Part shown: piece after piece, positions 23,069 to 31,563 of the stretch
Layout: every line of letters begins with the position of its first letter
Position numbering within the stretch: position 1 is the first letter of the stretch
Source: Clostridiales bacterium
GTDB taxonomy: Bacteria; Bacillota; Desulfotomaculia; Desulfotomaculales; VENG01
Length of the DNA stretch: 32,358 nucleotides
Direction of reading: 5' to 3'
Assembly: GCA_016278505.1 (NCBI GenBank)
Contig: JADQBQ010000046.1
Location: forward strand, 1-32,358
The notes under the pieces: generated by a model
Told to the model about the DNA's origin: nothing
What the model saw: the letters and a program-made list of their open reading frames with translations, nothing else
The model's database searches: none
Made by a program: the position numbers and the translations under genes

Positions 23069-23107
23069 AACAACCGTCATTCATCAGGAATGCGGTTGTT
23101 TTTTTAT
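23069..23107 (+). terminator. trp attenuator terminator
   Basis: AACAACCG/CGGTTGTT arms with an inner CATTC/GAATG helix are followed by TTTTTTTA. It lies between the (G/U)AG array and the trpE ribosome site, so it would switch off the operon when the array is bound. I could not define a clear antiterminator by eye. Confidence 0.85.
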
Positions 23108-23153
23108 TTTTTATACCACCCCCTTCGGCTGCTCCCGAGGAGGAATTATCCTT

Positions 23154-24665
23154 ATGGCAAACCCACCTTTTCGGGAATTTCTTTCCCTGTGCAGTCATTA
23201 TAACTTAATTCCCGTTGCGACAGAAGACCTTGGAGATATTGAAACTCCTATCTCCACATATCTTAAAATCAAATCATCAAGCCGTGGTCCTACTTTCCTT
23301 TTAGAGAGCTTAGAAGACGGTATCAATAAAGGAAGGTATTCTTTTATCGGCATGGATCCCTTATTGGTGTACAAAAGCAGAGACGGTAGCGGGCAGGTTA
23401 CATTTAAAAACGGTAGCAGCTGCGAGCAAAACGGTACCCCCACCAAAGTTTTAGATTTATTACTAAAACGCTTCCACGTACCGGAAGAGATGCCGGAAGA
23501 ACTTGGGTTAAGTCATTTTTTCGGTGGTGCCGTTGGTTATTTCGGATACGACACAGTTCGCTCGCTGGAAAGATTACCCTCTCCGCCGCCTGATCCGGTT
23601 GGTCTGCCCGACTGCGCTGTCATGGTACCGGAAACAGTTATTGTGATGGATCACGTGCGCAACGTAACCAAAATTATAACAATGGCCGAACCTGACGGCA
23701 ATCCGATTGAAGCCTACAATAAGGCAACAACCCATCTAAATAATATTAAGGAACTTATTAATACTGTTCGACCTTTCAAGGCAATAGAGAAACCGCTGGT
23801 GCTGCACATTGATTCCTTGGTATCGAGTTTGCCAAGGGAAAAATACTTTAAACGGGTAGAAAAGGCACTTGATTACATTAAGTCCGGAGAAATATTGCAG
23901 GTTGTACTTTCAAGACGGTATTCGATTCCCTATGCGGGAAGTCCCATGGATATCTTTCGGCGTTTACGTTCATTAAATCCGTCACCTTATATGTTTTACC
24001 TTGATTTCGGTGACCCAGTAATTTTAGGAGCATCACCGGAAATGCTTGTTCAGGTAAAAGGAAAAACCGTAAAGACCAAGCCTATAGCGGGAACCAGGCC
24101 AAGAAGCAAAGACCCCAAAAGAGACAATGAACTGGCTAAAGAACTGCTGCTTGACGAAAAAGAAAGAGCGGAACACCTTATGTTGGTTGATTTGGGTCGA
24201 AACGACTTGGGACGTGTATGTACACCGGGCAGTGTAAAAGTTCCAAATTTTATGCAGGTAGAGAAATTCTCTCACGTAATGCATCTGGTTTCCGACGTAA
24301 AAGGGCAGCTTAACCCGGATATTCATCCCCTTCAAGCTCTTGAAGCCTGTTTCCCAGCCGGCACCGTCAGCGGGGCACCCAAGGTAAGGGCGATGGAAAT
24401 AATTAACGAGCTTGAGCCCTGCCGCCGGGGAATATATGCCGGAGCTGTAGGTTATGTGGGCTTCAATAATCTGTTGGACACTGCAATAGCAATTCGTACC
24501 CTGGTATTCTCCCGCGGTACTGCACATATTCAGGCCGGAGGCGGAATTGTCGCTGATTCTGTGCCCGAGCAGGAATACCAAGAAACAGTAAATAAGGCAG
24601 GAGCCCTGCTGCAGGCCTTAGGGATGGAAGAAGACAGGAGGGCTGCTCGTGGTCTTAATGATTGA
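23154..24665 (+). CDS. trpE: Anthranilate synthase component I (503 aa)
   Basis: TrpE makes anthranilate from chorismate with ammonia supplied by TrpG. The Trp feedback site motif LLES is present at 49-52. The catalytic half has [12 protein letters not shown], then SPEMLVQV, the signature [20 protein letters not shown] and the [17 protein letters not shown] active-site stretch. Length is normal. The ATG at 23154 follows CGAGGAGGAAT. It overlaps trpG by 17 nt, giving tight coupling of the two subunits. It is the first gene of the trp operon, behind a TRAP-type attenuator. Confidence 0.97.
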   Translation: MANPPFREFLSLCSHYNLIPVATEDLGDIETPISTYLKIKSSSRGPTFLLESLEDGINKGRYSFIGMDPLLVYKSRDGSGQVTFKNGSSCEQNGTPTKVLDLLLKRFHVPEEMPEELGLSHFFGGAVGYFGYDTVRSLERLPSPPPDPVGLPDCAVMVPETVIVMDHVRNVTKIITMAEPDGNPIEAYNKATTHLNNIKELINTVRPFKAIEKPLVLHIDSLVSSLPREKYFKRVEKALDYIKSGEILQVVLSRRYSIPYAGSPMDIFRRLRSLNPSPYMFYLDFGDPVILGASPEMLVQVKGKTVKTKPIAGTRPRSKDPKRDNELAKELLLDEKERAEHLMLVDLGRNDLGRVCTPGSVKVPNFMQVEKFSHVMHLVSDVKGQLNPDIHPLQALEACFPAGTVSGAPKVRAMEIINELEPCRRGIYAGAVGYVGFNNLLDTAIAIRTLVFSRGTAHIQAGGGIVADSVPEQEYQETVNKAGALLQALGMEEDRRAARGLND

Positions 24666-25221
24666 TAATTATGATTCATTTACTTATAACCTATACCAGC
24701 TGATTAGTGAATTAGGGGCAGATGTTACGGTGCACAGAAACGATTGTATTACAGCACACCAGGTCCTGGAAAATAGCTACGGTTCAATTATCATTTCCCC
24801 CGGGCCCGGAGGGCCTAAAGACGCGGGCATCTCAATTGAACTGGTACAGCAAAACCAGGGACATACGCCCATTCTAGGAGTGTGTTTGGGGCACCAGGTG
24901 ATTGCAGAAGCCTTTGGAGGAAGTATTATCCTTAGCCCGCGTTTAATGCATGGAAAGACTTCACAAGTTTACCACGACGGCAAGTCCATTTTCGCCGGCC
25001 TACCAAATCCCTTTAGGGTGGTTCGCTATCACTCACTGGCAGTGGATAAGTACAGCCTCCCACCCTGCATTGATGTTAGCGCATGGACCGCCGGCGGGGA
25101 AATCATGGCCATAAGGCATAAAGACTTGCCTGTGGAAGGCGTTCAATTTCACCCGGAATCTCTGCTTACAGAACACGGCGGTGATCTGCTGCAAAACTGG
25201 CTGAGGATGGTAAAAAATTGA
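24649..25221 (+). CDS. trpG: Anthranilate synthase component II, glutamine amidotransferase (190 aa)
   Basis: This class I amidotransferase subunit feeds ammonia to TrpE. The catalytic triad is visible: Cys79 in GVCLGHQ, and His168 and Glu170 in [19 protein letters not shown] and ISPGPGGPKDAG are standard. The GTG start at 24649 follows CAGGAGGGC and lies inside the end of trpE. In many Firmicutes the same protein also serves p-aminobenzoate synthesis; the sequence does not exclude that. Confidence 0.96.
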   Translation: MVLMIDNYDSFTYNLYQLISELGADVTVHRNDCITAHQVLENSYGSIIISPGPGGPKDAGISIELVQQNQGHTPILGVCLGHQVIAEAFGGSIILSPRLMHGKTSQVYHDGKSIFAGLPNPFRVVRYHSLAVDKYSLPPCIDVSAWTAGGEIMAIRHKDLPVEGVQFHPESLLTEHGGDLLQNWLRMVKN

Positions 25222-25238
25222 TCGGGTAAATAACCTTG

Positions 25239-25276
25239 GAGATGAGTTGAGTTGAGAATGACGAGAAGGAGGAGAG
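25239..25276 (+). promoter_or_regulatory. GAG-repeat array over the trpD ribosome site (TRAP-like)
   Basis: GAG triplets begin at 25239, 25244, 25249, 25254, 25263, 25269 and 25274. The first four are spaced by exactly two bases, and the last ones run through AAGGAGGAGAG, which must be the ribosome site of the GTG at 25281. A TRAP ring bound here would block trpD translation, as known for Bacillus trpG and trpP. Confidence 0.6.
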
Positions 25277-25280
25277 ACAA

Positions 25281-26318
25281 GTGTTGAAAGGATTATTGCA
25301 CAAAGTTATCAGCGGGGAAAATTTGGTCGAAAAAGAGGCGGCAGAAGCAATGGAACAGATCATGTCCGGCATGGCCACACCTGCTCAGATTGCTTCATTA
25401 CTTACTGCACTGCACTTAAAGGGTGAAACTGAGGATGAAATAACAGGGTTTGCACGGGTAATGCGCAGCAAAGCAACACCGGTAACCTACAGCCACCCAA
25501 TGCTGATAGACACATGTGGCACCGGTGGAGACGGCTTACACACCTTTAATATTTCCACCACCGTGGCTTTCATCTTGGCCGGTGCCGGCATGAAGGTCGC
25601 TAAACACGGGAACCGTTCTGTATCCAGCAGTTGCGGCAGCGCCGATGTACTGGAGGCGCTGGGTGTCAACCTTGATTTAAGCCCTAAAAGTCTGGCTGCC
25701 TGCCTTGAAGAGACCGGTTTTGCGTTCCTTTTCGCCCCGGCACTGCATACAGCCATGAAGCACGCGGCAGAACCGCGACGCGAATTGGGATTTCGGACTA
25801 TTTTCAATGTGCTTGGCCCCTTAACAAACCCCGCGGGAGCACAATATCAAGTTTTAGGAGTGTACCATCCCCGGCTTACACGCCTCCTGGCCGGAGTGTT
25901 GTGCAGGCTGGGAACGGAAAGAGCTTTTGTCATTCACGGTGACGGCGGGCTGGATGAAATTTCACCTTCGGGCCCTACTTTAATTTGCGAAGTCAAAGAT
26001 GGAAAAGTAAATGAATACTACCTTGACCCCTGCGAACTTGGCATTCCTAAAACGTCCATTGCTTCGCTTACAGGAGGATCGCCACAGGAAAATGCAGTTA
26101 TTACTAAGGAGATCTTAACCGGCAAACATGGGCCACAAAGGGATACGGTTCTTTTGAACACAGCTCCGGGATTGGTTGCCTGCGGCAAGGCCAAGAACTT
26201 CACTGAAGGCATGCAAATTGCCGCCCAAATAATTGATTCCGGCCTGGCCATGAGAAAGGTGGAGGAACTGATAAGCTTCTCGCGGAAGCATGCGCAAAAG
26301 CAGGTGTCAGGTTTATGA
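25281..26318 (+). CDS. trpD: Anthranilate phosphoribosyltransferase (345 aa)
   Basis: TrpD transfers phosphoribose from PRPP to anthranilate. The PRPP loop DTCGTGGDGLHTFNIST is near residues 74-90. KHGNRSVSSSCGSADVLEALG and RRELGFRTIFNVLGPLTNP are standard active-site stretches. The start is GTG at 25281, with the ribosome site embedded in a GAG array. There is a 59-bp gap after trpG, the only gap of size in the operon, which fits a separate control point. The 3' end overlaps trpC by 4 nt (ATGA). Confidence 0.97.
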   Translation: MLKGLLHKVISGENLVEKEAAEAMEQIMSGMATPAQIASLLTALHLKGETEDEITGFARVMRSKATPVTYSHPMLIDTCGTGGDGLHTFNISTTVAFILAGAGMKVAKHGNRSVSSSCGSADVLEALGVNLDLSPKSLAACLEETGFAFLFAPALHTAMKHAAEPRRELGFRTIFNVLGPLTNPAGAQYQVLGVYHPRLTRLLAGVLCRLGTERAFVIHGDGGLDEISPSGPTLICEVKDGKVNEYYLDPCELGIPKTSIASLTGGSPQENAVITKEILTGKHGPQRDTVLLNTAPGLVACGKAKNFTEGMQIAAQIIDSGLAMRKVEELISFSRKHAQKQVSGL

Positions 26319-27136
26319 TAGCACCCACAAACAACTCTATCTTGGCAGACATTATACTGGCCAAAAAATTAGAAGTAGGGGCTGCGAAAAAGGTAACTCC
26401 TCTGGCAGATATTAAGCAAGAAGTAGATAAACTACCCCCTGTGCGGCCTTTTGCATCAAAATTAAGGCGGCAGGACAGAGTGGCACTAATTGCTGAGGTT
26501 AAAAGAAGATCCCCCTCAAAAGGGCTTTTACGGCACCATTTTGACGTACCTGCCATTGCCCGGGACTACACCCAAGCAGGGGCGGCGGCATTATCGGTAC
26601 TGATTGACCAAAGCTTTTTCGGCGGAGACCCGGGTTTTATTGCCCAAGCGCGAGAAAATAGTGACCTGCCAATATTGTGTAAAGAGTTTATTGTTGACCC
26701 TTATCAGATATATCAGGCCCGCCTCCTAGGAGCCGATGCCATTTTACTTATTGTCAAAGTTTTAACCGGCGCTGATTTAGAACATTTTACGAGCCTAGCT
26801 AAAAGACTGGGATTAGAGGTACTGGTGGAAACCAACACCTCTGAAGAAATAAAGCAGGCCTTAGGGGCAGGAGCCAAAATAATAGGAATAAACAACCGCA
26901 ATTTAGATACTTTTCAAACTGATATTAATACAACTTTATCATTACGTAATGCAATTACCGACCCGGAAATTACTGTTGTCAGTGAGAGCGGGATCCGTTC
27001 CCACAGTGACATGAAGCTACTGGAAGAGCACGGAATTCACGCTGCCCTGGTGGGCGAAACACTAATGCGCAGAACTGATTTAAAGCAAGCTGTGCGAGAG
27101 TTAACCAGGTTTGAAGGCAACAGGGAGGTAAATTAG
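26315..27136 (+). CDS. trpC: Indole-3-glycerol phosphate synthase (273 aa)
   Basis: TrpC closes the indole ring in a TIM barrel. Conserved active-site parts are IAEVKRRSPSKG, LCKEFIVDPYQIYQAR, LVETNTSEE, IIGINNRNLDTF and VSESGIRSHSD. Length is normal, with the usual N-terminal helical extension. The ATG overlaps the trpD stop (ATGA), so translation is coupled. TAG is followed directly by the GTG of trpF. Confidence 0.97.
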   Translation: MIAPTNNSILADIILAKKLEVGAAKKVTPLADIKQEVDKLPPVRPFASKLRRQDRVALIAEVKRRSPSKGLLRHHFDVPAIARDYTQAGAAALSVLIDQSFFGGDPGFIAQARENSDLPILCKEFIVDPYQIYQARLLGADAILLIVKVLTGADLEHFTSLAKRLGLEVLVETNTSEEIKQALGAGAKIIGINNRNLDTFQTDINTTLSLRNAITDPEITVVSESGIRSHSDMKLLEEHGIHAALVGETLMRRTDLKQAVRELTRFEGNREVN

Positions 27137-27775
27137 GTGTTTTTTCAAAGGGGTGACCGGGTTAAGGTTAAGATATGCGGCATTAAAGACCAAGAAACGG
27201 CAAAAGCGGCTATTGATGCAGGTGCGGATGCATTGGGTTTTATTTTTGCACCCGAAAGTAAACGCTACATCTCCCCCCGCGAAGCCAAAGAAATTATTGC
27301 GGCTATGCCCCCTGGTGTTGATGCCGTGGGCGTTTTCTCCAATGCTCCCCGGGAATCGGTTAATAAAATCGCTGCCCAGTGCAATTTGTCTGCTGTCCAG
27401 CTGCACGGTGAAGAACCGTCTCATTACCTAAACACGAATAGTTTACCGGTTATAAAATGTGTAAAAGTTCAAGATAAATTTGACTTGAAACAAGCCCGTG
27501 CAATTAAAGCCGATGCCATACTACTAGACACATACCACCCTTATTTATCCGGCGGGACCGGGGAAACGTTTGACTGGTCGCTGGTGAAAAATGCTGGTGA
27601 CAGCCTGCCCCTTATTTTGGCCGGAGGGCTTACTGACGATAACGTTAGTACTGCTGTTAAGACCGTCAGGCCATGTGCAGTGGATGTCTCCAGTGGAGTG
27701 GAAAGCTCTGGGGTAAAAGATAAAGTAAAAATAAAAGCATTTGTAACAAAAGCCAAGGAGGTTGTTTACCTATGA
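27137..27775 (+). CDS. trpF: Phosphoribosylanthranilate isomerase (212 aa)
   Basis: TrpF catalyses the Amadori rearrangement before TrpC. VKICGIKDQETAKAA holds the catalytic Cys, and LDTYHPYLSGGTGETFDW the catalytic Asp and phosphate loop. AGGLTDDNVSTAV and AVDVSSGVESSGVKD complete the barrel. The GTG at 27137 follows GGGAGGT and touches the trpC stop. Its end overlaps the second DAHP synthase by 4 nt (ATGA). Confidence 0.96.
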   Translation: MFFQRGDRVKVKICGIKDQETAKAAIDAGADALGFIFAPESKRYISPREAKEIIAAMPPGVDAVGVFSNAPRESVNKIAAQCNLSAVQLHGEEPSHYLNTNSLPVIKCVKVQDKFDLKQARAIKADAILLDTYHPYLSGGTGETFDWSLVKNAGDSLPLILAGGLTDDNVSTAVKTVRPCAVDVSSGVESSGVKDKVKIKAFVTKAKEVVYL

Positions 27776-28632
27776 CTACCCTACCCGATACTTTGCCATC
27801 AACAATACAGGGGATGAAAACTTTGCCGCCCTATAAACTAGTAAGCCGGGATAACCACCCTCAGAATACCGTAATAAAGCTGGGGACAGCTCAAATAGGA
27901 AAGGGCACGACCATTATAGCCGGGCCTTGTGCGGTGGAAAACAGGGAAACCATGCTTAAGCTGGCCTCTTCCTTAAGCTCCCTGGGAGTCCATATCTTAC
28001 GCGGAGGTGCCTATAAACCGAGAACTTCCCCTTATTCCTTTGACGGTCTCGGCAAAGAAGGTCTTGAAATATTAGCTGAGGCCAAAAAGTATTCGGGATT
28101 GCCCATCATTACAGAATTAACTGACATCAGGCATATTGACCTTTTATGTGCCTATGCGGACATAATCCAGGTAGGCAGCAGAAACATGCAAAACTTCAGT
28201 CTACTAAAAGAATTAGGCAGAGTTAATCACCCGGTAATGCTTAAGCGGGGCCTTTCGGCTACTTTGGAAGAGTGGCTTTTAGCCGCGGAATATATCATGG
28301 CAGAGGGTAACCCTAACGTTATACTCTGTGAAAGAGGTATCCGCAGCTTTGATTCCTACACTAGAAATACTTTTGATATTAACGCGGTACCTGCCATAAA
28401 AAATCTTTCCCACCTTCCGCTAATTGCTGATCCCAGCCATGGAACGGGACGACGTGAATTGGTGGCACCGGTGGCAAAGGCGGCCCTGGCCGCCGGCGCA
28501 GATGGAATAATGGTAGAGGTGCATCCCCAGCCGGCACAGGCATTATCAGACGGGCAACAATCACTTACCCTTGATGAAATGGGCCAAATGATGGCACAGA
28601 TGAAATCTGTTGCCCCTCAACTAGCAGGATAA
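27772..28632 (+). CDS. aroF: Second DAHP synthase, without the N-terminal regulatory domain (286 aa)
   Basis: The barrel matches the enzyme at 19480-20496: AGPCAVENRE, RGGAYKPRTSPYSFDG, VGSRNMQNF, LKRGLSATLEEWL and DPSHGTGRREL are nearly the same. It lacks the ferredoxin-like N-terminal domain; only about 35 residues precede KLVSRD-NTVIKLG. It is therefore expected to escape the feedback that such a domain gives. The ATG overlaps the trpF stop and has AAGGAGG upstream. It is last in the trp operon, so its supply of DAHP should follow Trp demand. trpB and trpA would normally stand here but are absent. Confidence 0.95.
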   Translation: MTTLPDTLPSTIQGMKTLPPYKLVSRDNHPQNTVIKLGTAQIGKGTTIIAGPCAVENRETMLKLASSLSSLGVHILRGGAYKPRTSPYSFDGLGKEGLEILAEAKKYSGLPIITELTDIRHIDLLCAYADIIQVGSRNMQNFSLLKELGRVNHPVMLKRGLSATLEEWLLAAEYIMAEGNPNVILCERGIRSFDSYTRNTFDINAVPAIKNLSHLPLIADPSHGTGRRELVAPVAKAALAAGADGIMVEVHPQPAQALSDGQQSLTLDEMGQMMAQMKSVAPQLAG

Positions 28633-28650
28633 ATTCATTCGCTTCTTCCG

Positions 28651-28686
28651 AAAAACCCCGGTTTTGTTTTTACCGGGGTTTTTCTT
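28651..28686 (+). terminator. Terminator of the trp operon
   Basis: AAAAACCCCGG/CCGGGGTTTTT arms lie at 28651-28661 and 28673-28683, just after the last stop. Confidence 0.9.
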
Positions 28687-28788
28687 TTACCCCTCAAATT
28701 CAACCACTAGGCGCAGTACTAGTTACTTTATCCGCAAAGTACATTATAATTGCAAGTAAATTCTGAATCCTAAAAGGGGTGCATTTTT

Positions 28789-30411
28789 ATGATGGAATAT
28801 CCGCTAACCCTAAAAAATCTTTTAATGCGAAACAGGCAGTTGTTTGGGAAAAAAGAGGTAGTTTCCAGGAATTTGACCGGTGATTTTCGCTACACCTACC
28901 GGGATTTTTATCAACGGGTTTGCAAATTGGCGAATGTCCTTACAAGTTTAGATATAAAGAAAGGAGACAAGGTTGCTACCCTGGCGTGGAATACACACCG
29001 GCACCTGGAACTTTACTTTGCGGTTCCGTGTTGTGGTGCTGTCTTACACACCTTAAATCTACGACTTTCCAGGGAACACCTGGCGTATATAATTAACCAT
29101 GCCGAGGATAAGGTGATCGTTGTCGATGAAGACTTAGTACCCCTTTTAGAATCCATAAGGGATCAGATAAGCACGGTCAAACACTTCATCGTCCTTGATG
29201 ATACCGGGAATATGCCGTATACAGGTTTAGAGCCTGTATACTCTTATGAACAATCCCTTGCCAAAGCCCCTGACCACTATGATTTTCCCGACATTGATGA
29301 ATGGTCCCCCGCAGCAATGTGTTATACCTCAGCCACCACAGGTAATCCCAAGGGAGTGGTATACACTCACCGTGGGCTCTTTCTGCATGCTATGGCACTC
29401 ACCAATGCTGATAGTATGGGGCTTTCGGAAAAGGATATACTCATGCCTGTAGTACCTATGTTTCACGTTAACGCCTGGGGAACCCCTTTTGCTGCAGTTT
29501 GGGTGGGAAGCACACTCATAATGCCCGGAAAAAAATTAGATCCCCCAAGCTTATGCCAACTAATTGAGCAGGAAAAGGTCACCGCATCCCCCGGGGTACC
29601 GACAATTTGGATGGGTATAGCCCAATTGCTTGAAAGCGGTGCCCAATACCAATTAAGTAGTTTAAGGGCGCTGGTTAGTGGTGGAGCGCCCCTGCCGGAG
29701 GCACTGATAAGAAAGCTGGACAAATTCAACATTCCGGTTATGCATGCGTATGGAATGACGGAAACGACACCCCTAGTACTGGTATCTAACCCTAAAAGTT
29801 ACATGAATTCACTATCCGTAGAAGAGAAATACCGCCTGGGTTCCCGCCAGGGGCTCTTGGTACCGGGACTGGAAATGAAAGTGATCGGGGAAAACGGACA
29901 AGAAATACCGTGGGACGGTAAACAGATAGGAGAGCTTTGGCTGCGCGGCCCCTGGATTGCTAAGGAATATTATAAAGAACCTGAAACAAGTAGAGAAACA
30001 TTTGTAGACGGTTGGATGCGTACCGGAGACATCGTAAACGTGGACGAAGAGGGTTATGTGCTAATTGTCGACCGCGCCAAGGATTTAATCAAAAGCGGGG
30101 GGGAATGGATTTCCTCCGTAGATTTAGAGAACACTATTATGGGTCATGATGCTGTAGTGGAAACGGCGGTGATAGCCATTCCACACGAAAAATGGCAGGA
30201 AAGGCCCCTGGCCTGCGTAGTTTTAAAGGAATCTGAAATAGAGAAAGTGTCAAAGCAGGATATTCTGGACTTTCTACGTGAAAGAGTTGCCAAGTGGTGG
30301 ATACCGGACGAAATAATCTTTGTCAACCAAATTCCCAAAACAAGTACAGGAAAATTTTCCAAGAGGATAATACGAGAAATGTACAGAAACCGAGAGCTTC
30401 AACAGCAGTGA
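28789..30411 (+). CDS. Fatty acyl-CoA ligase / AMP-dependent synthetase (540 aa)
   Basis: This ANL-superfamily enzyme activates a carboxylic acid through an acyl-adenylate to the CoA thioester. Motifs seen: YTSATTGNPKG (P-loop, near 179-189, with Ala where Gly is usual), MHAYGMTET (near 320), GWMRTGDI, and the C-terminal hinge and Lys region KSGGEWISSVDLEN ... KTSTGKFSKR. It is closest in feel to medium- or long-chain fatty acyl-CoA ligases. The ATG at 28789 follows AAAAGGGGTGC. The exact substrate cannot be read from the sequence. Confidence 0.9.
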   Translation: MMEYPLTLKNLLMRNRQLFGKKEVVSRNLTGDFRYTYRDFYQRVCKLANVLTSLDIKKGDKVATLAWNTHRHLELYFAVPCCGAVLHTLNLRLSREHLAYIINHAEDKVIVVDEDLVPLLESIRDQISTVKHFIVLDDTGNMPYTGLEPVYSYEQSLAKAPDHYDFPDIDEWSPAAMCYTSATTGNPKGVVYTHRGLFLHAMALTNADSMGLSEKDILMPVVPMFHVNAWGTPFAAVWVGSTLIMPGKKLDPPSLCQLIEQEKVTASPGVPTIWMGIAQLLESGAQYQLSSLRALVSGGAPLPEALIRKLDKFNIPVMHAYGMTETTPLVLVSNPKSYMNSLSVEEKYRLGSRQGLLVPGLEMKVIGENGQEIPWDGKQIGELWLRGPWIAKEYYKEPETSRETFVDGWMRTGDIVNVDEEGYVLIVDRAKDLIKSGGEWISSVDLENTIMGHDAVVETAVIAIPHEKWQERPLACVVLKESEIEKVSKQDILDFLRERVAKWWIPDEIIFVNQIPKTSTGKFSKRIIREMYRNRELQQQ

Positions 30412-30420
30412 ACTCGTTTC

Positions 30421-30548
30421 AGCTAAAGCTGAACATCGGGGCTTAAGGGGAAAGGGGACACACCTCCTACGGAGGAATGTCCCCAACTGGTGGGATTCTA
30501 CCCCACCTGAAGTAAAAGAGGGACTCCCGCTTATAGAAGTGGGAGTCT
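30421..30548. repeat. Cluster of REP-like and IS200/IS605-end-like hairpins
   Basis: Three hairpins follow each other. GGGGACA-CA-CCTCC/GGAGG-AA-TGTCCCC spans 30454-30484. GGTGGG/CCCACC spans 30489-30507. An 11-bp stem starting GACTCCCGCTT with loop ATAG spans 30522-30547. The first is the kind of GGGGACA...TGTCCCC palindrome I associate with Y1-transposase (RAYT/TnpA) REP sequences. The third resembles the right-end hairpin of IS200/IS605 elements. No transposase gene is present here. Confidence 0.5.
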
Positions 30549-30572
30549 TAGGAATCAGATAACATTGTAATA

Positions 30573-30605
30573 CCCAAGAGGCAGGGAAATTACCGGCCTC
30601 TTGGG
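30573..30605. terminator. Terminator-like hairpin between convergent genes
   Basis: CCCAAGAGGC/GCCTCTTGGG arms surround a 13-base loop, just past the stop of the leftward hydrolase gene at 30622. Confidence 0.6.
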
Positions 30606-30621
30606 GTAAATGAAAAACGCC

Positions 30622-31464
30622 TTATATTTCAATGCTGACACCGGCATTATTAAAAAAGAATTTGTCTTCAAATTCCCGTGCCAACACTGTAGCAGGTAAT
30701 AAACCGGTGCAATGAGACACTCCCAGTTTTTCCACGCCAAATTCATTAATCTTTTCAACTGTCTTCGCGAGTTGTTCCGTGCCTGCCCGGATGAGGTGGG
30801 TACCGCCGACAACAGCATAAATTCGTTCTTCACCTGTTATTTCTCGGGCATGAATCATGGTATTAACCATTCCCCTGTGGGCACAACCCAGAATGATCAC
30901 CAACCCTTTAGCGGTTTTTATAACTAAGGCTTGGTCATCAACGAGGGGGTCAGGCACAAAACCGTTTTCAGTCTTTAAATACATATTCTGATCCACCTTC
31001 TCAAAGGCAGTAAGCATAGGCACTTCTCCCGTGGTAACCATATGCTCGTTTAACCAAAATGGCTCCTTACTTAAAATAAACGAGGCACCCAAACTTTCCA
31101 GCTCCTCACGGCGAAAGGGAACTCCAATGTACTGGTACCGGTCACCGTTTTCCTTTTCAAGGCGCGAATACTTACTGCCCCAAATTTCTGGATGCGCAAT
31201 TATGTTCACCTTTTTGTGGGTTTCTTGTAGGAGAGAACGAAGGCCCCCGGTATGATCCCCATGTCCATGACTTAGCACCACATGAGTAACCCTCTTTAAA
31301 TCAATCTCCTTAAACCGGGCATTACGAACTAAAGAATCGCTAAATCCTGTATCCAAAAGAACGACTGCCTCACCCGTGTCAACCATTATACTCAAACCCC
31401 ACTCACCACTGATACCAAAACCACTTGACGTATTTTCACACAAGGTTGTTAAGTTAACGCCCAT
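30622..31464 (-). CDS. MBL-fold metallo-hydrolase, dihydropterin/MptE-like group (280 aa)
   Basis: This is a metallo-beta-lactamase-fold protein with the di-metal motif SHGHGDHTGGL (HxHxDH at 66-71). An Asp ligand lies in LLDTGFSD, and further conserved residues lie in LGCAHRGMVNTM and VGGTHL. The family includes enzymes named 7,8-dihydropterin-6-methyl-4-(ribofuranosyl)-aminobenzene-phosphate synthases in methanogens; in bacteria the substrate is unknown. There is no signal peptide. The ATG at 31464 follows TTTGGAGGTGG. It is convergent with the acyl-CoA ligase and downstream of the SCP2 gene on the same strand, but a hairpin at 31524-31556 separates them. Confidence 0.88.
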   Translation of the reverse strand: MGVNLTTLCENTSSGFGISGEWGLSIMVDTGEAVVLLDTGFSDSLVRNARFKEIDLKRVTHVVLSHGHGDHTGGLRSLLQETHKKVNIIAHPEIWGSKYSRLEKENGDRYQYIGVPFRREELESLGASFILSKEPFWLNEHMVTTGEVPMLTAFEKVDQNMYLKTENGFVPDPLVDDQALVIKTAKGLVIILGCAHRGMVNTMIHAREITGEERIYAVVGGTHLIRAGTEQLAKTVEKINEFGVEKLGVSHCTGLLPATVLAREFEDKFFFNNAGVSIEI

Positions 31465-31523
31465 AATTTACCACCTCCAAAGACATGTTTTCTGCGCCCA
31501 GGCGTAAATTCCTGCATACAATA

Positions 31524-31556
31524 ATCATGCCGAAGGCATCAATCCTCCGGCATGAT
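31524..31556. terminator. Hairpin between the SCP2 and hydrolase genes
   Basis: ATCATGCCG/CGGCATGAT arms have a 15-base spacer. It lies 8 bp past the stop of the SCP2 gene. There is no clear T-run. Confidence 0.55.
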
Positions 31557-31563
31557 CCAGCAG

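Noticed and set aside
22974-23198. 74-codon minus-strand frame antisense to the trp leader
   Set aside because: It covers the TRAP-like array, the terminator and the start of trpE on the other strand, with no ribosome site. The signals on the plus strand explain the sequence.
24033-24581. 182-codon minus-strand frame inside trpE
   Set aside because: It is opposite the most conserved half of trpE; long antisense frames are common there because of codon bias.
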